From Superficieibacter electus (GTDB lineage: Bacteria; Pseudomonadota; Gammaproteobacteria; Enterobacterales; Enterobacteriaceae), in the NCBI RefSeq assembly GCF_002915575.1, contig NZ_PQGD01000018.1, positions 1 through 64,000 of the forward strand: a DNA stretch of 64,000 bases, in the 5' to 3' direction. Below are positions 55,264 through 64,000 of the stretch, one piece after another. Within the stretch, counting starts at the first letter, position 1. Each line of letters starts with the position of its first letter. Both the position numbers and the translations under genes were made by a program. The notes under the pieces were generated by a model. It ran no database searches. It was not told the origin of the DNA and saw only the letters and a program-made list of their open reading frames with translations.

Positions 55264-55995
55264 ATGCTGCAAAATATTCGAATTGTGCTGGTGGAAACCT
55301 CTCACACCGGCAATATGGGCTCTGTGGCCCGTGCCATGAAAACCATGGGCTTAACTAACCTGTGGCTGGTCAACCCTCTGGTCAAGCCAGACTCGCAGGC
55401 CATCGCGCTGGCGGCCGGGGCAAGCGATGTGATTGGCAATGCCAACATCGTTGATACGCTGGATGACGCGCTGGCTGGCTGTAGCCTGGTGGTCGGTACC
55501 AGCGCCCGTTCGCGTACGCTGCCGTGGCCGATGCTTGACCCGCGTGAGTGCGGTCTGAAAAGCGTGGCGGAGGCCGAACATGCGCCGGTGGCGCTGGTGT
55601 TTGGTCGTGAGCGCGTAGGGCTGACCAATGACGAACTGCAAAAGTGTCACTATCACGTAGCGATCGCCGCCAACCCGGAGTATAGCTCGCTGAACCTGGC
55701 GATGGCGGTACAGGTTATCGCTTATGAAGTTCGCATGGCGTGGCTTGCCGCCGAGGAGAAGGGCGCGAACGTGCAGCCAGAAGAAACGCCTTATCCGCTG
55801 GTGGACGATCTTGAACGTTTCTACGGTCATCTTGAGCAAACGCTGCTGGCGACCGGGTTTATCCGTGAAAGCCATCCCGGGCAGGTCATGAATAAACTGC
55901 GCCGTCTGTTCACCCGCGCCCGTCCGGAAAGCCAGGAATTAAACATCCTGCGCGGCGTGCTGGCGTCGATAGAGCAAAAGCATAAAGACGAGTAA
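55264..55995 (+). CDS. trmJ: tRNA (cytidine/uridine-32-2'-O)-methyltransferase
   Basis: A SPOUT methyltransferase that adds 2'-O-methyl at position 32 of several tRNAs. The 243 residues have N-terminal [17 protein letters not shown] (~13-29), the knot motifs [13 protein letters not shown] (~118-130) and [14 protein letters not shown], and a C-terminal extension for dimerisation. It is three residues shorter than I recall for E. coli. Confidence 0.96.
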   Translation: MLQNIRIVLVETSHTGNMGSVARAMKTMGLTNLWLVNPLVKPDSQAIALAAGASDVIGNANIVDTLDDALAGCSLVVGTSARSRTLPWPMLDPRECGLKSVAEAEHAPVALVFGRERVGLTNDELQKCHYHVAIAANPEYSSLNLAMAVQVIAYEVRMAWLAAEEKGANVQPEETPYPLVDDLERFYGHLEQTLLATGFIRESHPGQVMNKLRRLFTRARPESQELNILRGVLASIEQKHKDE

Positions 55996-56034
55996 TATTT
56001 GTCGGCCCGGCAACAGAACGCGGCTCCTGCGTTG

Positions 56035-56072
56035 CTTTGCCCGGCGGCGCTGCGCTTGCACGGGCCTACGGA
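56035..56072. repeat. REP-like unit after trmJ
   Basis: TTTGCCCGGCGGCGCTGCG followed by CTTGCACGGGCCTACGGAGG is an imperfect REP palindrome. The same wording appears at 33613-33655 after purL, so the two intergenic regions share a repeat family. Confidence 0.75.
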
Positions 56073-56110
56073 GGGTGGATTACCATACGTAATGCTGGAT
56101 CGTACATAAT

Positions 56111-56307
56111 GTATGTAGGCCGGGCAAGCGAAGCGCCCCCCGGCATTTCAGGCTCCGTGGTAGCGCCATCGGAAAGTATGTAGGCCGGGTAAGCGAAGCG
56201 CCACCCGGCATCACAGGCTCCGTGGTAGCGCCATCGGATAAGTATGTAGGCTGGGTAAGCGCAGCGCCACCCGGCATTTCAGGCTCCGTGACAGCGCCAT
56301 CGGATAA
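56111..56307. repeat. Three tandem 65-66-base REP-containing repeats
   Basis: Units start with GTATGTAGG at 56111, 56176 and 56242. Each contains a REP palindrome (GCCGGGTAAGCGAAGCGCC...CCCGGC) and the same trailing segment (CAGGCTCCGTG...AGCGCCATCGG). Copies differ at a few bases. They occupy the space between trmJ and the iscR control region. Confidence 0.93.
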
Positions 56308-56338
56308 GGTAAAGAAGTCAAACGCACGGAACGTTTAA

Positions 56339-56363
56339 ATACCTGACTAAAACAGTCAAGTAA
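56339..56363. promoter_or_regulatory. IscR type 1 site, distal
   Basis: ATACCTGACTAAAACAGTC followed by AAGTAA matches the type 1 consensus ATASYYGACTRWWWYAGTCRRSTAT at all but the last base. It abuts the next site directly. Confidence 0.88.
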
Positions 56364-56388
56364 ATAGTTGACTGTTTTAGTCAGGAAT
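56364..56388. promoter_or_regulatory. IscR type 1 site, proximal
   Basis: ATAGTTGACTGTTTTAGTC followed by AGGAAT matches the type 1 consensus at 24 of 25 positions. It contains TTGACT, which may also serve as a -35 element. Holo-IscR bound here would repress the isc operon. Confidence 0.9.
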
Positions 56389-56469
56389 GACAGACTTGGC
56401 TCTGCTATGCAACACATCCCATTTTAATAAAAATGCCCAGGCAGGGCCAGGTTTGAGGTTAAGTAAGAC

Positions 56470-56964
56470 ATGAGACTGACATCTAAAGGGCGCTATGCCG
56501 TGACCGCAATGCTGGACGTTGCGCTCAACTCCGAATCCGGCCCGGTACCGTTGGCTGATATTTCTGAACGTCAGGGGATCTCCCTTTCTTATCTGGAACA
56601 ACTCTTCTCCCGTCTACGTAAAAATGGTCTGGTTTCCAGCGTGCGTGGACCGGGTGGTGGCTATCTGCTGGGTAAAGATGCGAGCAGCATCGCTGTGGGT
56701 GCAGTGATTAGCGCCGTTGATGAATCCGTTGACGCCACCCGTTGTCAGGGTAAAGGCGGCTGCCAGGGCGGTGAGAAGTGCCTGACCCATGCATTGTGGC
56801 GCGATCTGAGCGACCGTCTGACCGGTTTCCTGAATAATATTACCCTGGGTGAACTGGTGAATAACCAGGAAATTCTGGATGTGTCCGATCGTCAGCAGCA
56901 CACCCATGACGCGCCGCGTACGGCCCGTTCGCAGGACCAGATCAACGTTAAGTTACGCGCCTAA
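56470..56964 (+). CDS. iscR: Iron-sulfur cluster regulator IscR
   Basis: An Rrf2-family regulator of 164 residues that, with a 2Fe-2S cluster, represses the isc operon and in its apo form activates suf and others. The winged helix ([49 protein letters not shown]) is followed by the three ligand cysteines in [16 protein letters not shown]. Two consensus sites lie upstream. It leads the isc operon. Confidence 0.98.
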   Translation: MRLTSKGRYAVTAMLDVALNSESGPVPLADISERQGISLSYLEQLFSRLRKNGLVSSVRGPGGGYLLGKDASSIAVGAVISAVDESVDATRCQGKGGCQGGEKCLTHALWRDLSDRLTGFLNNITLGELVNNQEILDVSDRQQHTHDAPRTARSQDQINVKLRA

Positions 56965-56970
56965 TAAAAA

Positions 56971-57004
56971 TAGCCCGTCGGCAGTGTGCTGACCGACGGA
57001 GCTA
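56971..57004 (+). other. Hairpin between iscR and iscS
   Basis: TAGC-CCGTCGG pairs with CCGACGG-A-GCTA 6 bases after the iscR stop. In E. coli the sRNA RyhB triggers decay of iscSUA while a structure in this gap preserves iscR; the same is inferred here. Confidence 0.65.
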
Positions 57005-57113
57005 AAAAGTTTTCTGAATCAGGCCGGGGTCGTGAAACCTCGTAACACGGTCAACTATCTCGCCGGTTGCCTGATTCCTTGCATTGATGAGTGATGTACG
57101 GAGCTTAAGAGCA

Positions 57114-58328
57114 ATGAAATTACCGATTTATCTCGACTACTCCGCAACCACGCCGGTGGACCCGCGTGTTGCCGAGAAAATGATGCAGTGCCTGACCTTA
57201 GACGGGACCTTTGGTAATCCGGCCTCCCGTTCACACCGTTTCGGCTGGCAGGCCGAAGAAGCGGTAGATATCGCCCGTAACCAGATTGCCGATCTGGTCG
57301 GTGCCGATCCGCGTGAAATCGTCTTTACCTCTGGGGCGACCGAATCTGACAACCTGGCGATCAAAGGTGCAGCCAACTTTTATCAGAAAAAAGGCAAGCA
57401 CATCATCACCAGCAAAACCGAACACAAAGCCGTGCTGGACACCTGCCGCCAACTGGAGCGCGAAGGGTTTGAAGTCACTTACCTGGCACCGCAGCGCAAC
57501 GGCATTATCGATCTGAAAGAACTCGAAGCGGCGATGCGTGACGACACCATTCTCGTTTCCATCATGCACGTAAACAACGAAATCGGTGTGGTGCAGGATA
57601 TCGCCACCATCGGTGAAATGTGCCGTGCGCGTGGGATTATCTATCACGTTGATGCCACCCAGAGCGTGGGCAAACTGCCTATCGATCTGAGCCAGCTTAA
57701 AGTCGACCTGATGTCGTTCTCCGGCCACAAAATCTATGGCCCGAAAGGTATTGGCGCACTGTATGTACGTCGTAAACCGCGTATTCGTATTGAAGCGCAA
57801 ATGCACGGTGGCGGTCATGAGCGCGGTATGCGTTCCGGTACGCTGCCTGTCCACCAGATCGTCGGCATGGGCGAAGCTTACCGTATCGCGAAAGAAGAGA
57901 TGGAAAGCGAGATGGCGCGCCTGCGCGGTCTGCGTAACCGTCTGTGGGACGGCGTGAAGGACATGGAAGAAGTGTACCTGAACGGCGATCTCGAACAGGG
58001 CGCGCCGAACATCCTTAACGTCAGCTTTAACTATGTTGAAGGCGAGTCGCTGATTATGGCGCTGAAAGACCTGGCGGTTTCTTCAGGGTCTGCCTGTACG
58101 TCTGCAAGTCTGGAGCCATCCTACGTGCTGCGCGCGCTGGGCATGAATGATGAGCTGGCGCACAGCTCCATCCGTTTCTCTTTAGGTCGTTTTACTACCG
58201 AAGAAGAGATTGATTACACCATCGAACTGGTTCGTAACTCCATTGGCCGTCTGCGTGACCTTTCTCCGCTGTGGGAAATGTTCAAACAGGGCGTGGATAT
58301 CAACAGCATCGAATGGGCACATCACTAA
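57114..58328 (+). CDS. iscS: Cysteine desulfurase IscS
   Basis: A PLP enzyme that takes sulfur from cysteine as a persulfide and supplies Fe-S clusters, tRNA thiolation and other pathways. The 404 residues from ATG 57114 (GGAG upstream) match E. coli. The PLP lysine is in [12 protein letters not shown] (~206) and the persulfide cysteine in [10 protein letters not shown] (~328). The frame is open ten codons upstream without a ribosome site. It donates to IscU. Confidence 0.98.
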   Translation: MKLPIYLDYSATTPVDPRVAEKMMQCLTLDGTFGNPASRSHRFGWQAEEAVDIARNQIADLVGADPREIVFTSGATESDNLAIKGAANFYQKKGKHIITSKTEHKAVLDTCRQLEREGFEVTYLAPQRNGIIDLKELEAAMRDDTILVSIMHVNNEIGVVQDIATIGEMCRARGIIYHVDATQSVGKLPIDLSQLKVDLMSFSGHKIYGPKGIGALYVRRKPRIRIEAQMHGGGHERGMRSGTLPVHQIVGMGEAYRIAKEEMESEMARLRGLRNRLWDGVKDMEEVYLNGDLEQGAPNILNVSFNYVEGESLIMALKDLAVSSGSACTSASLEPSYVLRALGMNDELAHSSIRFSLGRFTTEEEIDYTIELVRNSIGRLRDLSPLWEMFKQGVDINSIEWAHH

Positions 58329-58355
58329 TCGGTTCAGGACCAGAGGAAAACTATC

Positions 58356-58742
58356 ATGGCATACAGCGAAAAAGTTATTGATCATTACGAGAACCCGCGC
58401 AACGTTGGCTCTTTCGACAACAGCGACGAGAACGTTGGCAGCGGCATGGTCGGCGCACCGGCCTGTGGCGACGTAATGAAGTTACAGATCAAAGTGAACA
58501 ATGACGGTATCATTGAAGACGCGCGCTTCAAGACCTACGGCTGCGGTTCGGCTATCGCTTCCAGCTCGCTGGTCACTGAGTGGGTGAAAGGTAAATCTCT
58601 CGACGAAGCGCAGGCAATCAAAAACACCGACATTGCAGATGAGCTTGAACTGCCGCCGGTGAAAATTCACTGCTCTATTCTGGCAGAAGACGCCATCAAA
58701 GCAGCTATTGCGGACTACAAAAGTAAACGTGAAGTGAAATAA
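58356..58742 (+). CDS. iscU: Fe-S cluster scaffold IscU
   Basis: The scaffold on which 2Fe-2S clusters form from IscS sulfur before transfer by HscA/HscB. The 128 residues carry the three ligand cysteines in GAPACGDVM (~37), YGCGSAIA (~63) and IHCSILAE (~106), and the HscA recognition motif LPPVK just before the last. Confidence 0.98.
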   Translation: MAYSEKVIDHYENPRNVGSFDNSDENVGSGMVGAPACGDVMKLQIKVNNDGIIEDARFKTYGCGSAIASSSLVTEWVKGKSLDEAQAIKNTDIADELELPPVKIHCSILAEDAIKAAIADYKSKREVK

Positions 58743-58753
58743 CAGAGGTTTCT

Positions 58754-59077
58754 ATGTCGATTACCCTAAGCGACAGTGCTGCCGCGCGAGTAAATACGTT
58801 CCTGTCCAACCGTGGTAAAGGGTTCGGCCTGCGTCTGGGAGTGAGAACCTCCGGCTGTTCCGGGATGGCCTATGTACTGGAATTTGTTGACGAACCGGCG
58901 GCAGAAGATACCGTCTTCGAAGACAAAGGCGTGAAAGTTGTGGTCGACGGCAAGAGCCTGCAATTTCTCGACGGGACGCAACTCGACTTCGTGAAAGAAG
59001 GTCTCAACGAAGGGTTTAAATTCACCAACCCGAACGTGAAAGACGAGTGCGGCTGCGGCGAAAGCTTCAACGTTTAA
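58754..59077 (+). CDS. iscA: A-type Fe-S carrier IscA
   Basis: A-type cluster carrier of 107 residues with the conserved cysteines in TSGCSGM (~35) and DECGCGES (~99 and 101). It delivers clusters, particularly 4Fe-4S, to target proteins. It starts 11 bases after iscU. Confidence 0.98.
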   Translation: MSITLSDSAAARVNTFLSNRGKGFGLRLGVRTSGCSGMAYVLEFVDEPAAEDTVFEDKGVKVVVDGKSLQFLDGTQLDFVKEGLNEGFKFTNPNVKDECGCGESFNV

Positions 59078-59093
59078 CCGCGTGTCACCAAGG

Positions 59094-59130
59094 AACCCCA
59101 CCGCAGCATCCTGCGCGTGGGGTTTGTTTT
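59094..59130 (+). terminator. Internal hairpin between iscA and hscB
   Basis: AACCCCACCGCAG pairs with CTGCGCGTGGGGTT and is followed by TGTTTT. As an attenuator it could separate iscRSUA from hscBA-fdx-iscX and set lower expression of the downstream genes. Confidence 0.7.
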
Positions 59131-59153
59131 AACAGGCTAACCCTAAGATTGTT

Positions 59154-59669
59154 ATGGATTATTTCACTCTTTTTGGTTTACCCGCCCGCTATCCGGTCGA
59201 TATCCAGGCGCTGAGCGCGCGCTTTCAGGATCTGCAACGTCAGTTTCATCCTGATAAATTTGCCAGCGGCACGTCGGCAGAGCAACTGGCGGCGGTGCAG
59301 AAATCGGCAACGATTAATCAGGCCTGGCAAACGCTGCGCCATCCGCTGATGCGCGCTGAGTATCTGCTCTCGTTGCACGGTTTTGATCTCGCCAGCGAGC
59401 AGCATACCGTACGCGACACTGCTTTTCTGATGGAGCAGCTTGAGCTCCGTGAAGCGCTGGATGAAATTGAGCAGGCGAAAGATGAAACGCGCCTTGCAGA
59501 CTTTATGAAGCGCGTGAAGCAGATGATTGACGAGCGTCATCAGCACATGGTGGAACAACTCGATCGCGAAGCGTGGGAGACGGCGGCGGACACCGTGCGT
59601 AAACTGCGTTTTCTCGATAAACTGCAACACTCAGCAGAACAACTCGAAGAAAAGCTGCTCGATTTTTAA
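59154..59669 (+). CDS. hscB: Co-chaperone HscB
   Basis: A 171-residue J-protein that brings IscU to HscA. The J-domain (1-~75) has the HPD motif in [12 protein letters not shown]; the C-terminal three-helix bundle binds IscU. It starts about 75 bases after iscA and 15 before hscA. Confidence 0.97.
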   Translation: MDYFTLFGLPARYPVDIQALSARFQDLQRQFHPDKFASGTSAEQLAAVQKSATINQAWQTLRHPLMRAEYLLSLHGFDLASEQHTVRDTAFLMEQLELREALDEIEQAKDETRLADFMKRVKQMIDERHQHMVEQLDREAWETAADTVRKLRFLDKLQHSAEQLEEKLLDF

Positions 59670-59683
59670 TTTCGGAAGCAATT

Positions 59684-61534
59684 ATGGCTTTATTACAAAT
59701 TAGTGAGCCGGGTCTGAGCGCCGCGCCGCACCAGCGTCGTCTGGCGGCGGGCATTGACTTAGGTACCACCAACTCGCTGGTCGCTACCGTGCGCAGCGGC
59801 CAGGCGGAAACGCTCCCCGATCATCAGGGCCGCCATTTACTGCCGTCCGTGGTGCATTACCAGGCGCAGGGGCATGTTGTGGGTTATGAGGCGCGCGATC
59901 AGGCAGCGCAGGACCCGGCAAATACCGTCAGCTCCGTCAAACGCATGATGGGCCGATCGCTTGCCGATATCGTTTCCCGTTATCCACATCTGCCGTATCA
60001 GCTTCAGGCAAGTGAAAACGGACTGCCGATGATCGCAACGCCTGCGGGCGTGCTCAATCCCATTCGCATCTCTGCCGATATCCTCAGCGCCCTGAGCGCC
60101 CGCGCCAGTGAAGCGCTGGCAGGAGAGCTGGATGGCGTGGTGATCACCGTTCCGGCCTATTTCGACGATGCGCAGCGGCAGGGCACCAAAGACGCCGCGC
60201 GTCTGGCGGGGCTTCACGTTCTGCGTCTGCTCAATGAGCCGACCGCCGCCGCGATTGCCTACGGTCTGGATTCCGGTAAAGAAGGTGTGATTGCGGTTTA
60301 TGACCTTGGCGGCGGTACGTTTGATATTTCCATCCTGCGCTTAAGCCGTGGCGTATTTGAAGTGCTGGCGACCGGCGGTGATTCAGCGCTCGGCGGCGAT
60401 GATTTCGATCACCTGCTGGCGGACTGGCTCCGCGAGCAGGCGAACCTGAATGACCGCAGCGATGACCGTTTGCAGCGCCAGCTTCTCGACGCTGCCATTG
60501 CCGCCAAAATTGCCCTCAGCGATGCGGATACAGTGCACGTTGAGGTGGCAGGCTGGCAGGGTGATGTGACCCGCGCGCAGTTTAACGACCTGATCGCCAC
60601 GCTGGTCAAACGCACGCTACTCTCCTGCCGCCGCGCACTGAAAGACGCCGGCGTCGAGGCTAATGACGTGCTGGAAGTGGTGATGGTGGGCGGCTCTACC
60701 CGCGTGCCGCTTGTGCGTGAGCGGGTAGGGGAGTTCTTTGGCCGTACGCCGCTGACCGCCATCGACCCGGATAAAGTGGTTGCCATCGGCGCGGCGATCC
60801 AGGCGGATATTCTGGTGGGGAATAAGCCGGACAGCGAAATGCTGCTGCTGGACGTGATCCCGCTGTCGCTGGGGCTGGAAACCATGGGTGGCCTGGTCGA
60901 AAAAGTGATCCCGCGCAATACCACCATCCCGGTGGCCCGCGCGCAGGAATTCACCACTTTTAAAGACGGTCAGACTGCGATGTCTATTCACGTTATGCAG
61001 GGTGAGCGCGAGCTGGTACAAGATTGCCGCTCGCTGGCACGCTTTGCGCTGCGCGGTATTCCGGCGCTGCCTGCGGGCGGGGCGCATATTCGCGTGACCT
61101 TCCAGGTGGATGCCGACGGCCTGCTGAGCGTGACGGCGATGGAAAAATCCACCGGCGTGGAAGCGTCGATCCAGGTGAAACCGTCCTATGGATTGTCAGA
61201 TGCTGAAATTGCCAGCATGATCCACGACTCCATGAGCTACGCCGCCCAGGATGTTCAGGCGCGTATGCTGGCGGAGCAAAAAGTCGAAGCCGCGCGCGTA
61301 CTGGAGAGTTTGACCGGTGCGCTCGCTGCCGATGCCGCGCTGCTCAGCGCCGCAGAACGTCAGATGATTGACGAGGCCGCCGCGCATCTGCGTGTGGCTG
61401 CTGAAAGCAATGACGCTGACGCAATAGAACAAGCCATTAAAAATGTTGATAAGCAAACCCAGGAGTTCGCCGCTCGCCGCATGGACCAGTCTGTCCGTAG
61501 CGCGTTGAAAGGCCACTCCGTGGACGAGGTTTAA
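59684..61534 (+). CDS. hscA: Fe-S chaperone HscA (Hsp70 family)
   Basis: A specialised DnaK-like ATPase that uses ATP to release clusters from IscU, recognising its LPPVK motif. The 616 residues match E. coli. The actin-fold ATPase has [15 protein letters not shown] (~22-36), [11 protein letters not shown] and [12 protein letters not shown]; the substrate domain starts near 390. It is two bases from fdx. Confidence 0.98.
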   Translation: MALLQISEPGLSAAPHQRRLAAGIDLGTTNSLVATVRSGQAETLPDHQGRHLLPSVVHYQAQGHVVGYEARDQAAQDPANTVSSVKRMMGRSLADIVSRYPHLPYQLQASENGLPMIATPAGVLNPIRISADILSALSARASEALAGELDGVVITVPAYFDDAQRQGTKDAARLAGLHVLRLLNEPTAAAIAYGLDSGKEGVIAVYDLGGGTFDISILRLSRGVFEVLATGGDSALGGDDFDHLLADWLREQANLNDRSDDRLQRQLLDAAIAAKIALSDADTVHVEVAGWQGDVTRAQFNDLIATLVKRTLLSCRRALKDAGVEANDVLEVVMVGGSTRVPLVRERVGEFFGRTPLTAIDPDKVVAIGAAIQADILVGNKPDSEMLLLDVIPLSLGLETMGGLVEKVIPRNTTIPVARAQEFTTFKDGQTAMSIHVMQGERELVQDCRSLARFALRGIPALPAGGAHIRVTFQVDADGLLSVTAMEKSTGVEASIQVKPSYGLSDAEIASMIHDSMSYAAQDVQARMLAEQKVEAARVLESLTGALAADAALLSAAERQMIDEAAAHLRVAAESNDADAIEQAIKNVDKQTQEFAARRMDQSVRSALKGHSVDEV

Positions 61535-61535
61535 T

Positions 61536-61871
61536 ATGCCAAAGATTGTTTTTCTGCCTCATCAGGATCTCTGTCCGGATGGCGCAGTTCTGGAAGCTGA
61601 GATCGGCGAAACGATTCTTGACGTTGCCCTGCGTAACGGTATTGAAGTCGAACACGCCTGTGAAAAATCGTGTGCCTGCACTACCTGTCACTGCATCGTG
61701 CGTGAGGGTTTTGACTCCCTGGCAGAGAGCACGGAAGACGAAGACGACATGCTGGATAAAGCCTGGGGTCTGGAGCCGGAAAGCCGTTTAGGCTGTCAGG
61801 CGCGCGTCACCGACGAAGATCTGGTGGTTGAGATCCCTCGCTACACCATTAACCACGCGCGGGAGCATTAA
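61536..61871 (+). CDS. fdx: 2Fe-2S ferredoxin Fdx
   Basis: An adrenodoxin-type 2Fe-2S ferredoxin of 111 residues that supplies electrons for cluster assembly. Ligand cysteines lie in [14 protein letters not shown] (~42, 48, 51) and at LGCQARV (~87). It is the penultimate gene of the isc operon. Confidence 0.98.
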   Translation: MPKIVFLPHQDLCPDGAVLEAEIGETILDVALRNGIEVEHACEKSCACTTCHCIVREGFDSLAESTEDEDDMLDKAWGLEPESRLGCQARVTDEDLVVEIPRYTINHAREH

Positions 61872-61872
61872 G

Positions 61873-62073
61873 ATGGGACTGAAGTGGACCGATAGCCGTG
61901 AAATCGGCGAGGCGCTATACGACAGCCGCCCGGATCTTGATCCAAAAACCGTGCGTTTTACCGATCTGCATCAGTGGATCTGCGAGCTGGACGAGTTTGA
62001 CGACGATCCAAACGCATCCAATGAAAAAATTCTGGAGGCGATTCTGCTAGTCTGGTTAGATGAAGCAGAATAA
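61873..62073 (+). CDS. iscX: IscX
   Basis: A small acidic protein of 66 residues that binds IscS and modulates desulfurase activity, possibly as an iron-dependent regulator. The winged-helix-like sequence [17 protein letters not shown] and the acidic [14 protein letters not shown] match E. coli. The ATG at 61873 follows the fdx stop by one base. Confidence 0.97.
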   Translation: MGLKWTDSREIGEALYDSRPDLDPKTVRFTDLHQWICELDEFDDDPNASNEKILEAILLVWLDEAE

Positions 62074-62079
62074 GTTGTC

Positions 62080-62103
62080 GGGCTGCCTTCGGGCGGCCCT
62101 TTT
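62080..62103 (+). terminator. Terminator after iscX
   Basis: GGGCTGCC pairs with GGCGGCCC (one T-G wobble) across a TTCG tetraloop and runs into TTTT. It lies 6 bases after iscX and probably ends most isc transcripts, with some readthrough into pepB. Confidence 0.85.
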
Positions 62104-62135
62104 GCATACATGGGCTAATAAAAAAGGATAATACG

Positions 62136-63425
62136 ATGACAACCGACGCCATGAAAATTACGCTTTCCACCCAGCCTGCCGATGCGCGCTGGGGTGAGAA
62201 AGCCGCTTACAGCATTAACAACGACGGCATTTCCCTGCACCTGAATGGTAAAGAAGATTTAGCGCTGATCCAGCGCGCGGCGCGTAAAATCGACGGCCTG
62301 GGCATTAAACACGTCCAGCTGGCCGGCGAAGGCTGGGACGCCGACCGTAGCTGGGCATTCTGGCAGGGCTATAAAGGACCAAAAGGCAGCCGTAAGGTTG
62401 AGTGGGCGTCACTGGACGAGGCAGAACAGAAAGAGCTGGATAGCCGCCTGAAAATCATCGACTGGGTGCGCGATATTATTAATGCGCCTGCTGAAGAAGT
62501 GGGTCCTGAGCAACTGGCGCAGCGCGCGGTAGACCTGCTGTCTGGCGTGGCGGGCGAGCAGGTTTCTTATCGTATTACTAAGGGTGAAGATCTGCGCGAG
62601 CAGAACTACCTTGGCCTGCATACCGTGGGACGCGGTTCCGATCGTCAGCCGGTTTTGTTAGCCCTCGACTATAACCCGACCGGCGATAAAAATGCCCCGG
62701 TTTATGCCTGCCTGGTGGGTAAAGGCATCACCTTTGATACCGGCGGCTACAGTCTCAAACAAAGCGCGTTTATGGACTCCATGAAGTCTGATATGGGCGG
62801 CGCGGCGCTGGTCACCGGCGCGCTGGCATTCGCCATTCAGCGCGGCCTTAACAAGCGCGTAAAACTGTACCTGTGCTGTGCCGACAATATGGTTAGTGGC
62901 AATGCCTTCAAGCTGGGCGACATTATTCATTACCGCAATGGCAAAACGGTTGAAGTGATGAACACCGATGCCGAAGGCCGGCTGGTGCTGGCAGACGGCC
63001 TGATCGACGCTTCAGCCCAGAAGCCTGAACTGCTGATCGACGCGGCAACCCTCACCGGGGCCGCCAAGACCGCACTGGGCAATGATTATCATGCACTGTT
63101 TAGCTTTGACGATGCGCTGGCACACCGTTTATTAACCAGCGCGCAGGCAGAGAACGAGCCATTCTGGCGTCTGCCGTTAGCCGAGTTCCATCGTCACCAG
63201 TTACCTTCTAACTTTGCCGAGCTGAACAACACCGGTAGCGCCGCGTATCCGGCAGGTGCAAGCACCGCAGCGGGGTTTCTGTCCCACTTTGTAGAAAACT
63301 ACCGGCAGGGCTGGTTGCATATAGACTGCTCTGCAACCTACCGCAAAGGGGCGGTTGAACAGTGGGCTGCCGGGGCCACTGGCCTTGGGGTACGCACGCT
63401 TGCGAATTTGTTGACCGCTGAGTAA
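62136..63425 (+). CDS. pepB: Aminopeptidase B (peptidase M17)
   Basis: A manganese-dependent leucyl aminopeptidase-family peptidase of 429 residues. The M17 signature [14 protein letters not shown] (~276-289), metal ligands in [15 protein letters not shown] and the [11 protein letters not shown] tail are present. AAGGATAA precedes the ATG. It is two residues longer than E. coli at the N-terminus (MTTDAMKIT). Confidence 0.97.
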   Translation: MTTDAMKITLSTQPADARWGEKAAYSINNDGISLHLNGKEDLALIQRAARKIDGLGIKHVQLAGEGWDADRSWAFWQGYKGPKGSRKVEWASLDEAEQKELDSRLKIIDWVRDIINAPAEEVGPEQLAQRAVDLLSGVAGEQVSYRITKGEDLREQNYLGLHTVGRGSDRQPVLLALDYNPTGDKNAPVYACLVGKGITFDTGGYSLKQSAFMDSMKSDMGGAALVTGALAFAIQRGLNKRVKLYLCCADNMVSGNAFKLGDIIHYRNGKTVEVMNTDAEGRLVLADGLIDASAQKPELLIDAATLTGAAKTALGNDYHALFSFDDALAHRLLTSAQAENEPFWRLPLAEFHRHQLPSNFAELNNTGSAAYPAGASTAAGFLSHFVENYRQGWLHIDCSATYRKGAVEQWAAGATGLGVRTLANLLTAE

Positions 63426-63439
63426 TCGTGTGGCGGGTA

Positions 63440-63467
63440 ACACGCCATATCGACCGTTATGGCGTGT
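63440..63467 (+). other. Hairpin after pepB
   Basis: ACACGCCATA pairs with TATGGCGTGT (10 base pairs, 8-base loop) 14 bases after the stop. The T run is weak, so termination strength is uncertain. Confidence 0.6.
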
Positions 63468-63490
63468 GTTAACTCTCCTGTGAACCACTG

Positions 63491-63516
63491 GCCGGGTAAG
63501 CGAAACGCCACCCGGC
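63491..63516. repeat. REP unit between pepB and sseB
   Basis: GCCGGGT pairs with ACCCGGC around AAGCGAAACGCC, a single REP palindrome of the same kind as those after glnB and trmJ. Confidence 0.85.
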
Positions 63517-63535
63517 ATTTTGACGTAGCGAGCTT

Positions 63536-64000
63536 ATGTCTGACACCAAAAACGAATTAGAAACCCTGCTGGAACAGGCGGCGACCGAACCGGCGCATCG
63601 TCCGGCCTTCTTCCGCACGCTGCTGGAATCGACCGTCTGGGTGCCGGGAACGGCTGCCGAAGGTGAAGCGGTGATGGCCGACAGCGCCGTGGATCTCCAG
63701 CACTGGGAAAAAGACGATGGCACCTCAGTAGTGCCATTTTTCTCCTCCCTGCAGGCGTTACAGCAGGCCGTGACAGAGGAACAGGCATTTGTGGTCATGC
63801 CGGTGCGTACGCTTTTTGAAATGACCCTCGGCGAAACGCTGTTCCTGAATGCCAAACTACCTACTGGCAAAGAATTTACGCCGCGCGAAATCAGTCATTT
63901 GATTGCAGAAGAGGGTAATCCGCTCAGCACGCAGCAGGTACTGGAAGGCGGAACGTCGCTTTTATTGTCTGAAGTGGCAGAGCCGCCCGCGCAGATGATT
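63536..64000 (+). CDS. sseB: Enhanced serine sensitivity protein SseB (partial)
   Basis: The first 155 codons of SseB, cut by the window end. The frame begins MSDTKNELETLLEQAATEP and continues through AFVVMPVRTLFEMTLGETLFLNAKLPTGKE, matching the E. coli chromosomal SseB (rhodanase-cluster neighbour of sseA), not the Salmonella SPI-2 translocon protein of the same name. Its molecular role is unknown. The ribosome site (TAGCGAG) is weak. Confidence 0.9.
   Translation, partial: MSDTKNELETLLEQAATEPAHRPAFFRTLLESTVWVPGTAAEGEAVMADSAVDLQHWEKDDGTSVVPFFSSLQALQQAVTEEQAFVVMPVRTLFEMTLGETLFLNAKLPTGKEFTPREISHLIAEEGNPLSTQQVLEGGTSLLLSEVAEPPAQMI

Overview
The window is a stretch of enterobacterial chromosome of the Escherichia/Salmonella/Citrobacter group. 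Nearly every gene has a recognisable E. coli counterpart in the familiar order (rrnG end, kgtP, pssA, trxC, ung, srmB, nadB, rpoE-rse, lepAB, rnc-era-recO-pdxJ-acpS, tadA, purL, glmY-glrKqseGglrR-glnB, hmp, glyA, suhB, isc). Several features differ from E. coli K-12: cadCBA-dtpC sits between glnB and hmp, murQ sits beside yfhH, a DUF1007/NicO metal-transport pair follows csiE, and hcaT stands alone without the hca catabolic genes. The cad location is the one I associate with Salmonella and Citrobacter. The asrABC genes I would expect near csiE in Salmonella are not seen, so a Citrobacter-like genome is my best guess. This is inference from gene order and protein resemblance; no search was run.

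Layout. 1-420: end of an rRNA operon (23S 3' end, a spacer carrying an ERIC-like palindrome, 5S, terminator). 574-10.2 kb: a DUF4385 gene, alpha-ketoglutarate uptake, phospholipid synthesis, protein acetylation and tRNA modification (tapT-patZ), thioredoxin 2, yfiF and uracil-DNA glycosylase. 10.3-15 kb: the anaerobic glycyl-radical cofactor gene grcA behind two FNR boxes, srmB, trmN and nadB. 15-24.4 kb: the envelope-stress unit rpoE-rseABC, then lepA-lepB and rnc-era-recO-pdxJ-acpS. 24.4-29.5 kb: yfhL, the divergent yfhH/murQ pair, pgpC, tadA and mltF. 29.7-38.4 kb: purL, a repeat-rich gap, the small RNA GlmY with a sigma-54/GlrR/IHF control region, glrK-qseG-glrR and glnB. 38.5-45.5 kb: dtpC, cadA, cadB and cadC for lysine-dependent acid resistance. 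45.7-54.3 kb: hmp and glyA sharing a dense control region, an unrecognised 173-residue gene, hcaT, csiE, the DUF1007/NicO pair and yfhR. 54.3-64 kb: suhB, trmJ, a tandem repeat array, the complete iscRSUA-hscBA-fdx-iscX iron-sulfur operon, pepB and the start of sseB.

No phage, insertion sequence, CRISPR array, tRNA gene or recombinase was seen. The window is mostly core genome. The accessory content is limited to the cad island, the ZevAB-like pair, murQ, the DUF4385 and 173-residue genes, and intergenic repeats. The most informative signals are regulatory: two abutting near-perfect IscR sites upstream of iscR, two matching operator-like palindromes between yfhH and murQ, the GlmY control region, and candidate leader ORFs before pssA and rpoE. 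I did not find a clearly new multi-gene system. The ZevAB-like pair is the least characterised functional unit here.
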